Below are positions 48,301 to 59,873 of a stretch of 64,000 nt of DNA, in pieces. Under the pieces are notes generated by a model, which was not told the DNA's origin, did not search any database, and saw only the letters and a program-made list of their open reading frames with translations. Within the stretch, counting starts at the first letter, position 1, and the number at the start of each line of letters is the position of its first letter. The DNA lies in NCBI GenBank assembly GCA_914767715.1, contig OU612067.1, positions 14,451,001-14,515,000 of the forward strand, in the 5' to 3' direction. This DNA comes from Membranipora membranacea. Taxonomy: Eukaryota; Bryozoa; Gymnolaemata; Cheilostomatida; Membraniporidae. A program made the position numbers and the translations under genes.

Positions 48301-51300
48301 CATATAAACGGTAACAAGAAGCTACAAACATTACCTGATGATATAGGTATGATGAGATCATTGACAAAGTTACATGCATGGGACTGTGATCTGTCTCATA
48401 TACCTGACAGGTGAGTGATTTCTCTGTTATCAAATTTCGGTGAGTGATGATGGTCATACAATCATTAATAATATTTTTAAGTGTGATTTCGAATTTTCTC
48501 TATGATAATCAGTTACCAGCGAAATTTATTTACCCGTTGATAATTTACCTCTAGGTATCTTGATGTTAGTGATATAATTTATAACTATGCCATTTAATCG
48601 TTATCTGTCAGAAGCGGCTATATCCTCATCTTACCTCACCTTGTCTATATTTATATTTCAGTATTTGTTTACTGAAAGCTCTAGAGAAGTTACATATAAG
48701 CGGTAACAAGAAACTACAAACATTACCTGAGCATATAGGTATGATGAGATCACTGACAAAGTTATATGCATCGAACTGTGATCTATCTCATATACCTGAC
48801 AGGTGAGTGATTTCTCTGTTATCAAATTTTGGTGAGTGATGACGGTGATACAATCATTAATAATATTTTTAAGTGTGATTTCAAATTGTTTTCTATGATA
48901 ATCAGCTATCAGCGAAATCTATTTTATCATTGATAATTTACCTCTAGGTATCTTGATGTTAGTGATATAATTCATAACTATCCCATTTAATTGTTATCTG
49001 TCAGAAGCGGCTATATCCTCATCTTACCTCACCTTGTCTATATTTATATTTCAGTATTTGTTCACTGACAGCACTAGAGAAGTTATCTGTACGAGGTAAC
49101 AAGAGGCTACGTACATTACCTGATGATATAGGTATGATAAGTTCACTGACAAAGTTACATGCATGGGACTGTGATCTGTCTCATATACCTGACAGGTGAG
49201 TTATTGTTCCGTAATCCTAGAATTGTTTTCTATGATAATCAGTTATCAGCGAAATCTATTTTCTCATTGATAATTTACCTAGGCATCTTGATGTAAGTGA
49301 TATAATTTATAACTATGCCATTTAATTGTTATCTGTCAGAAGCGGCTATATCCTCATCTTCCCTCACATTGTGTATATTTATATTTCAGTATTTGTTCAC
49401 TGAAAACTCTAGAGGAGTTATCTGTACGGGGTAACAAGAGGCTACGTACATTACCTGATGATATAGGTATGATGAGATCACTGACAAATTTACATGCATG
49501 GGACTGTGATCTGTCTCATATACCTGACAGGTGAGTCATTTCTCTGTTATCAAGTTTTGGTGAGTGATGACGGTGATAAAATCATCAATAATATATTTAA
49601 GTGTGATATCTAATTTTTTCCTATGACAATCAGTTATCAGCAAAATCTATTTTCTCATTGACAATTTACCTCTAGGTATCTTGATGTTAGTGATATAATT
49701 TATAACTATGCCATTTAATTGTTATCTGTCAGAAGCGGCTATATCCTCATCTTACCTCACATTGTGTATATTTATTTTTCAGTATTTGTTCACTGACAGC
49801 ACTAGAAGAGTTATCTGTGCGAGGTAACGAGAAGCTACAAACATTACCTGAGCATATAGGTATGATGAGATCACTGACAAAGCTACATGCAAACAACTGT
49901 GATCTGTCTCAGATACCTGACAGGTGAGTTATTGTTCCGTAATCCTAGAATTGTTTTCTATGATAATCAGTTATCAGCAAAATCTATTTTCTCTTTGATA
50001 ATTTACCTCTAGGTATCTTGATGTTAGTGATATAATTTTTAACTATGCCATCTAATTGTTATCTGTCAGAAGCGGCTATATCCTCATCTGACCTCACATT
50101 GTGTATATTTATTTATATTTCAGTATTTGTTCACTGCCAGCACTAAAGGAGTTACATATAAACGGTAACAAGAGGCTACAAACATTACCTGATGATATAG
50201 GTATGATAAGTTCACTGACAAAGTTATATGCATGGGACTGTGATCTGTCTCATATACCTGACAGGTGAGTCATTTCTCTGTTATCAAATTTTGGTGAGTG
50301 ATGACGGTGATACAATCATTAATAATATTTTTAAGTGTGATTTCGAATTATTTTCTATGATAATCAGTAATCAGCGAAATCTTTTTACCCGTTGATGATT
50401 CACCTATAGGTATCTTGATGTCAGTGATATAATATACAACTATGCCATTTAATTGTTATCTGTCAGAAGCGGCTATATCCTCATCTTACCTCACCTTGTC
50501 TATATTTATGTTTCAGTATTTGTTCACTGACAGCACTAGTGGAGTTATATATAGGCGGTAACCAGAAGCTTCGTACATTACCTGATGATATAGGTATGAT
50601 GATAAGTTCACTGACAAAGTTATATGCATGGGACTGTGATCTGTCTCATATACCTGACAGGTGAGTCATTTCTCTGTTATCAAATTTTGGTGAGTGATGA
50701 CGGTGATACAATCATTAATAACATTTTTAAGTGTAATATCGTATCGTTTTCTATGATAATCAGTTATTAGCGAAATCTATTTTATCATTGATAATTTACC
50801 TCTAGGCATCTTGATATTAGTGATATAATTTTTAACTATGCCATTTAATTGTTATCTGTCAGAAGCGGCTATATCATCATCTTACCTCACATTGTGTATA
50901 TTTATATTTCAGTATTTGTTCACTGAAAGCTCTAGAGGAGTTACATATAAACGGTAACAAGAAGCTACAAACATTACCTGAGCATATAGGTATGATGAGA
51001 TCACTGACAAAGTTACATGCATGGGACTGTGATTTGTCTCATATACCTGGCAGGTGAGTCCTTTCTCTGTTATCAAATTCTGGTGAGTGATGACGGTGAT
51101 ACAATCATTAATAATATTTTGAAGTGTGATTTCGAATTGTTTTCTATGATAATCAGTCATCGGCGAAAGCTATTTACCCGTTGATAATTTACCTATAGGT
51201 ATCTTGATGTCAGTGATATATTTTATAGTTATGCCATTTAATTGTTATCTGTCAGAAGCGGCTATATCCTCATCTTACCTCACATTGTCTATATTTATAT

Positions 51301-54300
51301 TTCAGTATTTGTTCACTGACAGCACTAGAGGAGTTAGATATAAACGGTAACAAGAAGCTACAAACATTACCTGATGATATAGGTATGATAAGTTCACTGA
51401 AGGTGATAATGGCATTGGACTGTGATCTGTCTCATATACCTGACAGGTGAGTCATTTCTTTGTTATCAAATTTTGGTGAGTGATGACGGTGATACAATCA
51501 TTAATAATATTTTTAAGTGTGATTTCGAATTGTTTTCTATGATAATCAGTTATCAGCAAAATATATTTTCTCTTTGATAATTTACCTCTTGGTTTCTTGA
51601 TATTATTGATATAATTTTTAACTATGCCATCTAATTGTTATCTGTCAGAAGCGGCTATATCCTCATCTTACCTCACATTGTCTATATTTATATTTCAGTA
51701 TTTGTTCACTGACAGCACTAGAGGAGTTACATATAAACGGTAACAAGAAGCTACAAACATTACCTGAGCATATAGGTATGATGAGATCACTGACAAAGTT
51801 ACATGCATGGGACTGTGATCTGTCACATATACCCGACAGGTGAGTCATTTCTCTGTTATCAAGTTCTGGTGAGTGATGACGGTGATACAATCATTAATAA
51901 TATTTTGAAGTGTGATTTCGAATTGTTATCTATGATAATGAGTCATCGGCGAAATCTATTTACCCGTTGATAATTTACCTATAGGTATCTTGATGTCAGT
52001 GATATATTTTATAGTTATGCCATTTAATTGTTATCTGTCAGAAGCGGCTATATCCTCATCTTACCTCACATTGTCTATATTTATATTTCAGTATTTGTTC
52101 ACTGACAGCACTAGAGGAGTTACATATAAACGGTAACAAGAAGCTACAAACATTACCTGAGCATATAGGTATGATGAGATCACTGACAAAGTTATATGCA
52201 TGGGACTGTGATCTGTCTCATATACCTGACAGGTGAGTTATTTCTCTGTTATTTAAATTTTGGTGAGTGATGACGGTGATACAATCAATAATAATATTTT
52301 TAAGTGTGATTTCGAATTGTTTTTTATGATAATCAGTTATCAGCGAAATCTATTTACCCGTTGATAATTTACCTATAGGTATCTTGATGTCAGTGATATA
52401 ATTTTTAACTATGCCATTTAATTGTTATCTGTCAGAAGCGGCTATATCCTCATCTTACCTCACCTTGTCTATATTTATATTTCAGTATTTGTTCACTGAC
52501 AGCGCTAGAGCAGTTATCTGTACGAGGTAACAAGAAGCTACAAACATTACCTGATGATATAGGTATGATCAGGTCACTGAAAATATTGGAAGTCTCGTAC
52601 TGTCAGCTGTCTCAATTACCAAACAGGTGTGTTATTCTTATCTGTTTGGTTCTGCTTTTTCTTGGGGCGATGATATGTTTTGTTTATCTGATATGATGTC
52701 CAGAGTTATTTATCAGGCGTCACCTTGTCATAGCAGGATGACACATTTCGGAGTTTATTGTGTCATTGGTGCATATCTAATTAAGAAGATAATGTCCCGA
52801 TTGAGCAAAACAAGTAAGAATACACCCTAGAATAAAGAAACTGTAGCATAGTGCATTCTCAACCGCTAAAATCATTATGATTCTATCAGCAACTGTTCAA
52901 AAGTAAAACTGTATTGCATCTTCAGCATTTATGATGGTTGTGATATTTCATCATGTATTTATTATCACGTAATTAAAAGTTAGTTCCTCGTGATCCTTGT
53001 GTGTTGAGTTGAAAGCTTTCAATTGATACTGATACTGATATTGAAATTTCTTAAAGGCTTTATGACAGCTGTAATTTTTCTTATATCATTGTAAAGCTCA
53101 CAATCAGACTACGGGAACCAGAGGGACCTTATGAGCGCTATTTCTGCCATGAATTAAAGCAGTATGAAAGTTCAAGAATTTATGGGGTAAATAAGGGGTA
53201 AATCCAGGCTTTAGCTGCTTGAGCAGAGCAGAGGACGTATGTGTATGAGGCATGCGCAAGAAATAAACAGAGCTAACATCCTAAAATTTAATCAATATGA
53301 GTGGATTCTGTACTCCATCCAGGCCATCCAAGGTCAGAGGGGAGGTATAACTTTAGTGTATTGGTTTATATATACAACATGGTAATCATCAAATTCTAAC
53401 AAACAGGGTCTATGTCAACTTAAAATAAATAAACTTAAATCTGTTTTCAACAAGCAGAAGTTCTCAAAAACTTGTGCAACTCTGATCTCCAGTGCTTTTA
53501 TAACCTGCTATTAAATAAGGTCAGCAAATCAACCGCATTCTTCGACTGTTGCTTTCATGTCTTAATCACGGGAACACCATAACAAATCCGCTTGGCATGC
53601 TTTTGGTAAATATTTTAAAATATCAAGCCTTCTCTGTGACATGTTATTTGAGAAAATCAGCGGTCATATACAAATTTTGCCAGGATCTGATCTATATGTT
53701 ACACAAGGTGTACAGCTTTCCTACTGGATCTTGAATCTTTAAGCTATCGCTTCATCACCATATCTCTATTTATATTACAGTATCTGCTCACTGTCAGCAC
53801 TAGAGGCATTAGCTGTAGAATGTAATAAGAAACTCAAGACATTACCTGATGATATTGGAATGCTCACATCTCTTAAGAAGATATATGCCAGTTCCTGCAG
53901 TTTGACTCATTTACCTGGCAGGTGAGTGACAGGAGGGTGATGAAAATGACGGTGATTAAGATGATGGTGAAATCATGGTCTTTTGATGTCGTGGGATGGT
54001 GATTGGTGTTGCATTGGTTATGCAATGGTGATGATGCTGGTTATGTGATGCTAATGTGATCTGTTATGGTGGAGACGGCGATGTCATGTTGATCGCGTTG
54101 GAATATGATGCTGATGATGAGGATATACCGATGTTACAACGCTGTGGTAATCACATCAATCACATAATATCATTACAGTTATTGCCTCATTTTCCCTAAC
54201 AATATACTTGTGTACTTCACAGTGTCGTCACATTGACAGCTCTAGAGGAGCTAGCTGTACAAAGTAACAAAAAGCTAAAAGCATTACCAAAGAATATTGG

Positions 54301-57300
54301 CATGATGAGATCGCTGAAGAAATTAGATTTTAGCTCTTGTAGTATGACTCAAATACCTGCCAGGTTAGTAACATTACAAATCATAGCTCATTTTTAATTC
54401 CGGTCATATGTCAGGCAGTGGTGTACAGCAGTGTACAAATGGCATGTATGATTGCAGGCATGTGAATGAGTGATTTTTGTATATAAGCTAAATAAAAGCT
54501 TCGCCTTGCTTCCGTGTACAAACTACACGGCATCTGGCATTGATAACTTATAATTGTTTTGCCAGCAAGTAAAGTCAGCCTTGACAGTGTGCTTATGTTT
54601 TATCATGCATCAAATTTAAAACTTAACTCAATCATTACAGTATATGCTCACTGGCAGCTCTAGAAGAGTTATCAGCATACGGAAATAAGAAGTTAAAAGT
54701 ATTATCTGATGACTTAGGCAAGATGAAATCACTGAGAAAGTTGGATATGGGTTCTTGCAATTTAACTCATCTACATACCAGGTAAATACTTTCACCTTGT
54801 ATTTTTACATTTACTCTAAAGCTGCGTTTACATTGTCAACTAATCTGCCTATTTGAACAACACCGACATTCAACACCGATAAATCTTCTAATGTAAATAT
54901 TGTGTCGTGCAGACTAATCGGAGTTTAATGAAATTGTTGCTCTGTGATCATGTCACAGAATGAAGGACACAGGGTCCGATTCCATTGATACATAGCCAAT
55001 TAAAACACAGATATTACTAGCTGTAGCTTTAGTACAGGGGTAATATTGTCGCAAAATGGTAGCTGATTGGTCAATATAGTTGTTAGGGTAGAGTTATTGG
55101 ACCGACAAATCTAGTGTAAAAGCAAAATCGTTATAACCTATATTACACCGACATTTACCGCCGACAGTATTGTGGTATATCGGTGTTGTTCAATTATGCA
55201 GATTAGTTGTATTAGTACACGGAAGAAAGGCGAAGCTTTTATTTAGCTTATATACAACAATCACTCATTCACATGCCTGCAATCATACATGCCATTTGTA
55301 CACTGCTGTACACCACTGCCTGACATACGACCGGAATTAAAAGTGAGCTATGATTTGTAATGTTACTAACCTGGCAGGTATTTGAGTCATACTACAGTTC
55401 TAGCTTTAATTCAAATTAATTCTTCTGACACATTGGCTAAATTATCAACATTTTTCCCAAAGTCAGCCAGAGATTGATATCAATCAATTATGAAAACACA
55501 GCCTGAAAACCATAGGCATTATTATCTGAATGGGGCTACTTTAAACTCATTGACAAATAATGTGTGCATGGGGGACCAAAAGAATTACTGATGATAACAA
55601 GAGTATGTTGACAAAAGCTTGTGATTTGTATGAAGTTTAGAAAGTAGTGTGAAGCTAGATGGGGAACCTAGATCTATTATTCCATTTGCCTATATGATCA
55701 AAGAGTCTCTGCTTTACTAGCTCCAGCATATAGTCAGTGGCGCTCCAACTGGAACAAAACATATGTGGACGCTTGACAAGGCTCCCTGTTTTGTGTTGGT
55801 TCTCATGTAATTTTAACTGTATGCTGATTTCTCATCTCTTGCAGCATTGGAGAACTGACTAATCTTATCACCCTGGATGTCGAGCACAATCGCAAGTTAA
55901 CCACCATACCTGAGAGTCTTTTCCAACTTGGAGCATTAGAAGAAGTCAAATGTAAAGGCTGTCATGCGTTAACATTTCCACCTCTGGCTGTCTGCAAACT
56001 AGGAGTTGAAGCTGTGAGAAAATATTTCTCCGCCCTTCACGTGGATGAACCAAGTAATCAACTGCTAATCCCAGTCACTGTAATTGGACAGAGTAGGGCT
56101 GGTAAAACAAGTCTTGTCCGTAGTGTACAACAAAATGAGAGAGTGTTGACAAAACGAGATTCTGATGAAAGCACGTTGGACGCGGCCACCAAAGTTTTCC
56201 AAGTATCTGAAGCTGAGGTGGACAAGGCCACAAAACTTGTCTTTACTGACTTTGGAGGACAAACAATATACCAGTTTTCTTACCAGCTAACCTTTAAGAC
56301 TCAGTGTGTCCCACTGCTGGTGATAGACATTGCTGAGTTTGACAGGTTAGTTGGAAAGAATGGGATGGAGATGGCCTGCAAAGAGCTGTGTATACAATGG
56401 CTGTCACAGCTCTACATTTCATCTCCTCAACTCAAACGGCCAGTAGTAGTCCTCACTCACCGTGACAAAGTTAGTGATGAGTGTTTTGAACGCAGAAGAG
56501 AGCAACTGATAGAGGTCACTGAAGTGTTACGTCAGCACATCATCGAAGCTGAAAGAAGTGTGTCTCCAACATCAAATCCTGTTTTCACAATGACAAGCTT
56601 TACTGATCCCTCAGAAACTTTTATAGGAAAAAGTAACATTCTTGTGTTATCAGACACATCAGATCAGTTTGACATTGATGCTGTGAAAAACGCCATTGCC
56701 CTCACTGGTTCAGAACTAGTAACAAAAATACCAGGCAACTGGTACAAAATATTCATCAGAATCACTCAGCAAAGTGATAAACTGTTCATCACCCTGTCAG
56801 AGGTAGATAAGGAATTTCCCGATGATAAAGACCATGTAGCCCTCGAGTATCTCCATGAGTCAGGACGTATAATGTGGTTTGGGAAAATAGAAAAACTCTC
56901 AAGTTACATTTTCCACCGAGCGGAAGTTCTGACAGGCCTCATAGAGGTGCTATATAGTCACACGATAGATGATACCTGGGATCAACGGCTACATCACTTT
57001 TCTCCGTTCACCTGTGATGGAAGAACCTTCACCAAAAGTAAATACGCTGACATGATTGACAATTTCAATGAGACTGGAGTAATGGAGGGTCCTTTGCTTG
57101 TTAATCTGCTAGAGAAAGAAACAATACTCCCAACTGACATCTCATTGGAAATCTTGAAGTTGTTTCATCTTATTCATTCATGCGGACCATCTGATGAGCT
57201 AAGAAATGAGAAGTACATCATACCCTACTTCGCAAAGCAGAGGATAGAGGCACCAGAAGTGTATGATCACCTGATCCCGCTAAGGGTAGATCTGTTCCTA

Positions 57301-59873
57301 CGCGGTCTCCCTCTACCGAACTACGTATACTCCCTCATCACAGCAGCTTACCTAGACATGAACTCAGATCCCTACAACATTCCTCAGGCTGGTATGAATG
57401 GTGCAACAGTAACAAAGGGGAACAAAAGAGTGAAATACCTCCTACATCAAGCTAAGGAGCAGCGTGTTACATTAATCGCTCTCACCCCTCTGAGAAGAAT
57501 ATGTGAAGCTTGGCAAGATCAACTAAGTTCACTGCGACAGATCATCTCAGAACTGAAATCTGTGTGGAAAGGCGTTCGGTATGAGACTGGCTTTGTTTGC
57601 TCCCATTGCTTACTTGCAAATAAATCAACCCCAACTACAGTTGCTGATCCTGATTGGTTCAATCTAGAATATGCAGCCAGTGATGTAAATATCTGCTATA
57701 CGGGAACCGAAATAACTGTTTGCGGGAAAGACCTCAGTGCTATAGAGAGTGAATCTGTTCCGTACCCACTGATGAATCCATGTAAGTAAAACAACACACA
57801 ACAAAATGGTGTAACAAAAAATGGGAATCTACCAGCAGTGGAAAATACCAAACATTCTATGAGTATTGTTACAGTTTCCTCCCCATATACATTGTTTACC
57901 AAAGTAGGCAGTTGGTATCAAGAGGTGAGATAATATTTTTTCATGTTTTCGCAGGTACTGAAATATCTGACTCTGGATACGATGTTCTCCAAGATTACAT
58001 CTCAGCCCTCAGAATTTTGTCAGGCAAGAACTTTATCACCATATCACGTTGTTCTCCAAAAAATTAATATCAGAACTACCTTTTGCTTCTAGCTTGGGGA
58101 GGACTCTTCGAATGCAACTAAAAACCCTAACTATGAAGCACATAATTTTGTAAGAAATCTCTGATAGAATAGACAGTTTTCTGAGCTCTGATTTAGGCCT
58201 CAATTCTGAGTTGTCCTCCTCTCCAGTTTGGTACTTTTAACCCACGCCGCATAGGAAAAACGTGCTGAAAAGAGGGTTATCTTGAAAACCGCTTATAAAA
58301 GGATAAAAATTGTTTTTGATTCTGAATCTGCAACATTGAAAACTCATATGGACATAGTTTGGGAAATAGTTTCAGTAATTGGATAGTCAATTACAGCATT
58401 TTCTGCCTGTTTTGCGGACAATTTGGCAGAATTTTTCATGAATTTCGTCACATAAATTAAGATTTATCAACATTCAAGCCTCCAATGATTTGGAAACCCT
58501 GTCTCACAGGATTTTCAGTGGAGCAGACTCAGAATCAAAAATCATTTTCATCCTATCATAAGCGGTTTTCAAGATAGCCTTCTTTTAACAGGTTTTTCCT
58601 ATGCTGCGTGGGTTAAAAGTACCAAACTGGAGAGAGGACAACTCCGAATTGAGGCATAAATAAGAGTTCAGAAAACTGTCTATTAGAATGTAGAGACCTA
58701 ATAAGAACGACATTGTAAATCTGTTTCACTGAATCTCACAATTCAATCACAGCATTTTGTGGGAGCTGGGGAAAATCGTTTGACAGTTACACATTATTGT
58801 AAAGCTTGCAACTGAGACATATCTTTCCTAATGTGTTCACAGATAAGTCACAGACGCTAAAGGAGCTGATAGAGAAACATCAACTAGAGGCGAATGACAT
58901 CAAGCTGCTGTTCAATCAAAGTGATCAATACATCATACCTTATCAGCAATCTCATGTGAAGAGATGTGGATTAGTGCTGTTCAACTCTGAGAAAAGGGAC
59001 GGGGCCAGAGAAGAAGCTGATACAATGCAACAAAGTCTTGCCAAATCTGGATTTTCGTCTAAGTCCATGGAATGGAAGATGGACCATGACATGTTTGGTA
59101 AGCTCAAATCTGAGATCAGCAGGTTTACTGATGGATTGTCACTGCTCGTCGTCTCCATCATGTCTCATGGTCAAGCAGGAATACTGACCGGGAATCACGA
59201 CTGCAAAATACCTATTACTGATATTCTGCAGGAGCTGAGAGCTATTCTCCCTGAACATGTGCCTTTGGTAAGTTGACTGGACTTGTTCCCGTAGTCTTAA
59301 TGACAAAGTTTACCTACATTTTTTTGTTCAAGATTCTAAATTGATGACACAGACAAAGATTAAATATGGAGCACAAAAAAAGAAAGAATTCCATGTAGCA
59401 AAATCTAAGAATTGAAATTTGGTCGCAGGAGTCTTAAATATTCGGTCGATTTTGCTTTTCAGATTCTTCTGATTCAGGCCTGTCAACCATATCGTCCAGC
59501 TGCTAAGCGTAAACAATATGACGCTGGTGCCGTAGATCCTTCCAAGAAACCTTACATCAAGCTAGAAAGGCCACATACCCTGCTACTGATGTCATCAGTT
59601 GTTGGAGGGATGGCTGTCAGAGGAGCGTTCACATCTGCCATTGCTAGACAGTTTGCTAATGCTGATGGTAAAACAAATATCAATGATATGGTCACCAATG
59701 CAATAATCGACATGAAGAAGAACGAAACAGACGGGCACAATCAGTCTCCAGAGTCACGAAATACTCTTCAGAAAAGTCTAGTGCTACCACCAGGTGTGGT
59801 AAGCACAGATCTGCCTCAAAGTCAAGAGAGACTTTCTAAAGAGAGCCTCATGAGGAAGCTTGGTGTCCTGTAG
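38054..59873 (+). CDS. LRR - Roc - COR - caspase-like fusion protein, about 2,546 aa, 38 exons
   Basis: Exons: 38034-38105 (ATG 38054), 39099-39330, 32 LRR exons between 40493 and 54781, 55845-57781, 57955-58023, 58843-59267, 59463-59873. Every junction keeps phase, giving one 7,641-nt reading frame. Order: ~95 aa N-terminus of unknown fold; ~64 LRRs (residues ~96-1600); a last LRR pair; Roc GTPase (P-loop GQSRAGKTSL ~1683, DFGGQ, THRD); COR; linker; caspase-like domain (~2270-2546) with SHG and QACQP. Roc-COR modules act as dimeric GTP switches (LRRK, MFHAS1, DAPK1 families); caspases cleave after Asp. I infer a cytosolic sensor joined to a protease. No signal peptide and no membrane helix are seen. 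AATAAA at 59880-59885. I do not know a named gene with this architecture. Splice models are by eye, so individual LRR exons may be skipped or alternative in life. Confidence 0.92.
39542..39630 (+). pseudogene. Dead LRR exon relic with in-frame stops
   Basis: After AACAG the text reads SVWSLTALEVLRLQGNEKLQ, the first half of an LRR cassette, then TAA instead of the usual TTA codon, and later TAG and TGA. It matches the cassette start of the array (SICSLTALEEL) and keeps the acceptor. If spliced in it would end translation, so it must be skipped. Confidence 0.8.
40493..54781 (+). CDS. Array of 32 tandem LRR exons, each two leucine-rich repeats
   Basis: Exon starts-ends: 40493-40633, 41381-41521, 41775-41915, 42143-42283, 42409-42549, 42806-42946, 43203-43343, 43600-43740, 43855-43995, 44253-44393, 44650-44790, 45047-45187, 45619-45759, 46190-46330, 46761-46901, 47332-47472, 47877-48017, 48270-48410, 48662-48802, 49055-49195, 49390-49530, 49783-49923, 50124-50264, 50517-50660, 50913-51053, 51306-51446, 51699-51839, 52092-52232, 52486-52626, 53781-53921, 54223-54363, 54641-54781. 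All are 141 nt (the 24th is 144), phase 2 at both ends. Consensus: SICSLTALEEL.I.GN.KLQ, TLPDDIGMM.SL.., then C.LSHIPD. This is the LxxLxLxxNxxLxxLP pattern of LRRs, whose concave side binds ligands. The first 29 introns are themselves similar; the last three exons are more diverged and have unrelated introns. Confidence 0.93.
45047..47090 (+). repeat. Recent tandem amplification, unit about 571 bp (4 copies)
   Basis: LRR exons starting at 45047, 45619, 46190 and 46761 are spaced 572, 571 and 571 bp. The units contain one full exon plus a 3' exon relic near 45330, 45903, 46476 and 47046. The 46190 and 46761 exons look identical, as does most intron sequence between them. Confidence 0.9.
45331..45366 (+). 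pseudogene. Truncated LRR exon relic keeping a donor site
   Basis: CTGTGACTGTGATCTGTCTC..ATACCTGACAG followed by GTGAGTCA is the last ~36 nt of an LRR cassette with donor but no acceptor. Equivalent relics are at 40788-40815, 45903-45938 (donor changed to ATGTGAGT), 46474-46508, 47046-47080 and, shorter, 47612-47624. They are not expected to be spliced as exons. Confidence 0.85.
52627..53780 (+). other. Long intron between LRR exons 29 and 30
   Basis: This 1.15 kb intron breaks the homogenised array: the sequence on its left belongs to the array, the exons on its right are older and more diverged. No exon or repeat was recognised inside. Confidence 0.6.
54328..55412. repeat. Large inverted duplication (arms ~190 bp) enclosing LRR exon 32
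   Basis: Left arm ~54328-54519 (end of LRR exon 31, its GTTAGT donor and the following intron) is repeated in inverse orientation at ~55215-55412, with only a handful of differences. The right copy thus carries an antisense piece of exon 31 (GGCAGGTATTTGAGTCATAC). Exon 32 and ~690 bp of unrelated sequence lie between. Confidence 0.9.
55845..57781 (+). CDS. Roc-COR GTPase exon (with last LRRs)
   Basis: One 1,937-nt exon. It opens with two less regular LRRs (SIGELTNLITLDVEHNRKL, then IPESLFQLGALEEV). The Roc domain follows: P-loop GQSRAGKTSL (56092-56121), switch II DFGGQTIYQF, and THRDK in place of the usual NKxD base-recognition motif, as in several Roc proteins. COR starts near 56690 (IPGNWYKIFIRITQ, then LEYLHESGRIMWFG) and continues to near the end of the exon. 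Catalytic Lys and Thr of the P-loop are intact, so GTP binding is expected. The COR part would mediate dimerisation. No kinase domain follows, unlike LRRK proteins. Confidence 0.93.
58024..58842 (+). other. GC-AG intron containing a fold-back element
   Basis: The donor is CAG|GCAAGA, a rare GC type; choosing it is supported because the phase (1) then matches the next exon, whereas reading on meets TAA at about 58064-58066. The intron holds an inverted repeat with arms about 58168-58320 and 58535-58683 (GACAGTTTTCTGAGCTCTGA; AAGCGGTTTTCAAGATAGCC). Confidence 0.7.
58168..58683. mobile_element. Fold-back/MITE in the intron before the caspase exons
   Basis: Arms of about 150 bp pair at roughly 85-90% by eye: TTCTGAGCTCTGATTTAGGC, CCAGTTTGGTACTTTTAACC and GAAAACCGCTTATAAAAGGA at the left each have inverse counterparts at the right. 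No ORF. Confidence 0.8.
58843..59873 (+). CDS. Caspase-like protease domain (p20 + p10-like), C-terminus of the fusion
   Basis: Exons 58843-59267 and 59463-59873. p20 part: CGLVLFNSEKRDGAREEADT (first beta-strand and the R-x-G-x(4)-D helix start), LLVVSIMSHGQAGILTG with the catalytic His, then VPLILLIQACQPYRP with the catalytic Cys (~2417). QACQ recalls initiator caspases such as caspase-8 (QACQG), but Gly is replaced by Pro. An Asp-containing linker (QYDAGAVDPSKK) is followed by a p10-like part: LLLMSSVVGGMAVRGAF, an amphipathic helix (SAIARQFA), and PESRNTLQKSLVLPP, like the 'S.L.K.l.FP' end of p10. The canonical SWR of the S1/S4 pocket is not evident. About 280 aa, normal for a caspase catalytic domain. 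The dyad is present, but specificity may be altered. Confidence 0.85.

Noticed and set aside
40493-52626. Long minus-strand ORFs across the LRR array
   Set aside because: They are antisense shadows of the repeated LRR exons and introns; splice phases and codon pattern support only the plus strand.
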